A stretch of 35,682 bases of DNA from Candidatus Methanophagales archaeon (GTDB lineage: Archaea > Halobacteriota > Syntropharchaeia > Alkanophagales > Methanospirareceae). The notes beneath the pieces are model-generated. The model was given only the letters and a program-made list of their open reading frames with translations. It was not told the DNA's origin and made no database searches. A program made the translations under genes and the position numbers. Location of the stretch: the NCBI GenBank assembly GCA_025435355.1, contig JANJFQ010000007.1:1-35682 (forward strand), read 5' to 3'. The stretch's first letter is position 1; every line of letters begins with the position of its first letter. Positions 34,101 through 35,682 of the stretch are shown piece by piece.

Positions 34101-34917
34101 AAAAATAGCGTTTTATCGCTCTCAAGTTATGAACGCCATTGGCATAAACAGGAATGATGTTAAATTCCTTAAGCTCGTTTATGAAAGCCCTCACGGTTGA
34201 TACACTCTGGCCAAAGTGCATCCCGCCGTAGAAAAGAATGCCAATCACTGGACGCATTTCCTCAAAATCTGATGCCTCCATGAACTCTTCTAAGTCCGTG
34301 AAATGCCCATAAAGAGGATGGTAGATGCCGTATTCCGGGAATTCAACTGGTTCTTTTGCCTTTGGCAGTTCGTATTCAAAGTATTCGCGGAGAAGAAGCA
34401 GGAACAGATTATAATAATTCTCCTTGCCTCCGTATCTCCAGTATTTGGTTATCCTAATATAATTTCTCGCATCCTTTATGGATTTGATTGGTAAGACCTT
34501 TCCTGCCGTCTCCACCATATTTTGAGCTCGCTCTATCTTTTGCCACAGTTCTTCGGGATTGTCCACTTCTGTGGAAGAACTTATTCGAGATGCAATTTTC
34601 GTACCTGAGAAAGAGCCTAACCTTGTTATCTCCATTAGCTTACTCATGGGACCTACAAGGTTTAAGACGATGTTTTTCGCATCTTTTAACGCATCGTAAG
34701 CGATTTCACTTGACCGCCCTCCACCTCTTATGTCAATCAAAACGGTGTCTGAACTTCGCAAATCATTTTTTACGATTTCACTGTCAACTTCTTCTTCATC
34801 TATCTGGTTAGGATAGTATATTTTAAAATCCACGTCTAATTCAAAGTCTTTGTTTAGTTCATTCATTGCCTCCGCGAGTGCTGGAGTTGGAACCGTCGAG
34901 ATGCAGGTGATTTTCAT
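31153..34917 (-). CDS. CobN-type large chelatase subunit, divergent form (CobN-2)
   Basis: 1254 aa, the usual CobN length. The motif HVGTHGLAEFMKGKE (about 572-586) replaces the THGNLEFLPG form of CobN-1 but keeps the HxGxHG and Glu. SCCFPDILIGNMPHLYIYHV and STIAKRRLYGT follow. The Cys-rich segment is lost: QPARPPLDESDLAKAAHDK stands in its place. Near 1095 it has the ordinary DLDHYYEFFGGL block, unlike CobN-1. The C-terminus NPKWIDGMLEHDYHGAQQ is intact. Several Cys at CADLVDCCVEE (about 765) lie in the middle domain. ATG 34917 follows ATAGGAGAAG. It needs a ChlI/ChlD motor, the only one seen being at 492-2606. Its metal and tetrapyrrole could differ from those of CobN-1. Confidence 0.9.
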   Translation of the reverse strand: MKITCISTVPTPALAEAMNELNKDFELDVDFKIYYPNQIDEEEVDSEIVKNDLRSSDTVLIDIRGGGRSSEIAYDALKDAKNIVLNLVGPMSKLMEITRLGSFSGTKIASRISSSTEVDNPEELWQKIERAQNMVETAGKVLPIKSIKDARNYIRITKYWRYGGKENYYNLFLLLLREYFEYELPKAKEPVEFPEYGIYHPLYGHFTDLEEFMEASDFEEMRPVIGILFYGGMHFGQSVSTVRAFINELKEFNIIPVYANGVHNLRAIKRYFFRNGKPLVDAVINLMWFRINGGPLGGNPALTAELLKELNVPIFAPAPMLMREVEKWNASPTGLSSIEIIAAVVWPELDGCIEPIPSCGMQDIMVGEMEAKEIAPIDDRVERIAGRLRNWLKLKEMQNNEKKLAIIIYNYPPGEENIGKAAYLDVFQSVKRLLERLKESGYKVELPEKELYDLFEERAIVNSGTWFWEDKTLKNCYSIDMADYLDFFHALPEEVQNDVIADWGEPPGNVMTVDNTLLIPGIELGNVFVGIQPARPPLDESDLAKAAHDKTKPPHHQYLAFYFWLQEVWGADAVFHVGTHGLAEFMKGKEVGMSSCCFPDILIGNMPHLYIYHVLNTSESTIAKRRLYGTMISYNSPPYTTSDLYEDYVELQDLIDEYHEAMLEDRLRSEKVNEKILEKAKELKFEGDSIEKIHEELYEMKRSIIPKGLHIVGQRYDKEDLKKFTEFILRYDREGIKSINRILAESLGIDYDLALRNKDKYASQLDNIDNKCADLVDCCVEESVKSAVKNSNADSKHRKDLNKTLAFGIEVAANYADNSNELESCLRGLNTEFIEPGLGGDVVRTPEVLPTGRNINQFDPNRIPTSTASERGAEIAENTIKRYLGKDGKYPESVGIVLWGFETTKTGGESIGQILHYLGVKLIKEKGSWYPELEVIPLEELGRPRIDCLINICGFFRDMFPNLIQLLNQAFTLTASLDEPIDLNFVRKHSLENLEMLKTEIEKGAIDEKTGTKIACGRIYGPKAGEYGTRMLPLVEDSIWKEEKDLAEVYIQSMSHLYVENIHAQKRDSLFRENLAKIELVSQVRDSHDYEIVDLDHYYEFFGGLSKAVETVKGEKAAMMVTDTTKEVIKTEDVGDVIVRGTRTRLLNPKWIDGMLEHDYHGAQQIADRVENTLGLAATTNAVPNWIWSSIAERFVFDEKMRRRLEENNKFAAAEILEKLFEAEKRGYWKATEEEMEKVRRAYLELEGEIEESL

Positions 34918-34935
34918 TTTTTTCTTCTCCTATTT

Positions 34936-34960
34936 TCAAAAAAAGGGAAGTTTTAACTCC
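34936..34960 (-). terminator. Weak hairpin plus T-run after the surface protein gene
   Basis: On the minus strand GGGGAGTTAAAACTTCCC is followed by a run of seven T. The stem has a bulge and a short loop. It overlaps the stop codon of the surface protein gene and precedes CobN-2 by about 20 bases. It may reduce read-through into cobN-2. Confidence 0.35.
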
Positions 34961-35682
34961 CCTCAAACCTTATTGCCGGAATCCAATTGTTGTACACCTT
35001 CCCATTTGAGTCTATGAACTCTTGGCATTTTATTGTTCCACCATCAGCATCTAATTCATCAGTATGATGAATCTGCGGATAAGAGCCTGTTTTAATGGTG
35101 TAGTTGTAAGTCATACCTGCTTCCAGGGTGAACGGTTCATCAAAAGTGATAGTATGCCAATCGTGTGCATAGCCATTCCAAGAGCCACTCACGTCCCACC
35201 CAGTAGCATTCCAAATCTTTACATATTCCGAATGCCCACCAGTTCCCTCGCAAGCATAAGTATACATTCTTTCTACTACGATGGGACGTGTTACCTCCAA
35301 TGTCCCATTGTGAACACCAGAAATGCTGGGGTAGGGGTTAACTGGAGCGCAGGTATCAAAAAAGAAGCCTGTTTGGACTATAACGACCATTGCATTTGCT
35401 CCAGGAAGTACGCCAAAAGGTGTTTGTGCAAGCACTCTACCGGAAATAGAAGCACTGCCAAGTAAACCGCTTGGGTCAACAGTTGCATTCAATATCTCGT
35501 TTACTGCCTCTTCCCCGGCTGTGGTTAGCCATATATCGGTATCGGTAAGTAAATCTCCCTTTCCAATAGTGGTATTTACACTCCCCATCGTCCAGCCTAC
35601 TGGAGAAGATAGTACTGCTGTTATGGCGTAATTTCCAGCAGTGAGGTTAGAGAACGTATAATTCCCATTGCTATCAGCGGTT
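34953..35682 (-). CDS. Surface or secreted protein, C-terminal part (runs off window)
   Basis: The frame is open to the window edge (about 242 residues seen). It begins with ADSNGNYTFSNLTAGNYAIT, the end of a carboxypeptidase-regulatory-like (Cna-B-like) beta domain. An Ala/Gly-rich stretch follows, then a domain with EGTGGHSEYVKIWNATGWDV, LEAGMTYNYTIKTGSYPQIH and NNWIPAIRFEGS, a pattern common in surface proteins of methanogens and their relatives. An ATG at 35588 is internal, not the start. Many N-x-S/T sites fit an exported glycoprotein. No membrane anchor is seen at its C-terminus. No clear link to the tetrapyrrole genes. Confidence 0.7.
   Translation of the reverse strand, partial: TADSNGNYTFSNLTAGNYAITAVLSSPVGWTMGSVNTTIGKGDLLTDTDIWLTTAGEEAVNEILNATVDPSGLLGSASISGRVLAQTPFGVLPGANAMVVIVQTGFFFDTCAPVNPYPSISGVHNGTLEVTRPIVVERMYTYACEGTGGHSEYVKIWNATGWDVSGSWNGYAHDWHTITFDEPFTLEAGMTYNYTIKTGSYPQIHHTDELDADGGTIKCQEFIDSNGKVYNNWIPAIRFEGS

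Noticed and set aside
1-35682. CRISPR arrays, tRNA or rRNA genes, insertion sequences
   Set aside because: I saw no regularly spaced direct repeats, cloverleaf-like sequences, rRNA blocks or transposase genes while reading both strands.

Overview
This window looks like a piece of an archaeal chromosome, most likely a methane-metabolising Euryarchaeote of the Methanophagales (ANME-1), Syntrophoarchaeia or Methanosarcina type. The reasons are BRE/TATA promoters, CfbC/CfbD-like nitrogenase homologues without any nif assembly genes, archaeal CobN and ChlI-ChlD chelatase subunits, FecCD/BtuC-type transport with substrate-binding proteins (SBPs) ending in an archaeal-type 'DLDPK.IHQEYL' tail, and a surface protein of methanogen type. 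The lineage is an inference from gene content, not from a marker gene. I saw no rRNA, tRNA or CRISPR array.

Layout. (1) 1-7550, minus strand: the start of a secreted DUF4198-type protein, a fused ChlI-ChlD AAA+/VWA chelatase motor, a Gate-domain membrane protein and a Cys-rich CobN. (2) 7686-11376: two ABC-2 exporters (ATPase plus permease each) arranged tail to tail. (3) 11439-19847, minus strand: seven nitrogenase-like genes forming two complete reductase sets. In transcription order they are D-A, K-A, H3, D-B, K-B, H2, H1. (4) 19855-23045: a flavin-reductase-like split-barrel protein, a SAM methyltransferase, and the ATPase and permease of a BtuCD/FecCDE-type importer. (5) 23046-31152: a degenerate array of four paralogous EF-hand-bearing SBP genes. 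One carries two frameshifts. They are separated by remnants of the permease 5' end and of the methyltransferase, and a RHH/PIN toxin-antitoxin pair plus a small ORF sit inside the array. (6) 31153-34917: a second, divergent CobN without the Cys-rich motifs. (7) 34953-35682: the C-terminal part of a surface protein.

How it may work together. The locus has the same kinds of parts as (bacterio)chlorophyll synthesis: a large chelatase (BchH-like CobN with BchI/BchD-like motor), two BchLNB/BchXYZ-like reductase sets, a SAM methyltransferase and a flavoprotein. These are joined to import and export systems typical of metal-tetrapyrroles or chelates. I infer a specialised metal-tetrapyrrole pathway (a modified F430, a cobamide or an undescribed chlorin-like pigment or cofactor). 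It is not nitrogen fixation: the FeMo-cofactor ligand positions are not conserved and there is no nifB/E/N. The two D/K pairs have lost different Fe-S cluster ligands, which suggests two distinct reductases rather than a simple duplication.

The SBP array appears to be an evolving module. The ends of the SBPs, their promoters and their junk flanks are nearly identical between copies, while the ligand-binding cores have diverged.
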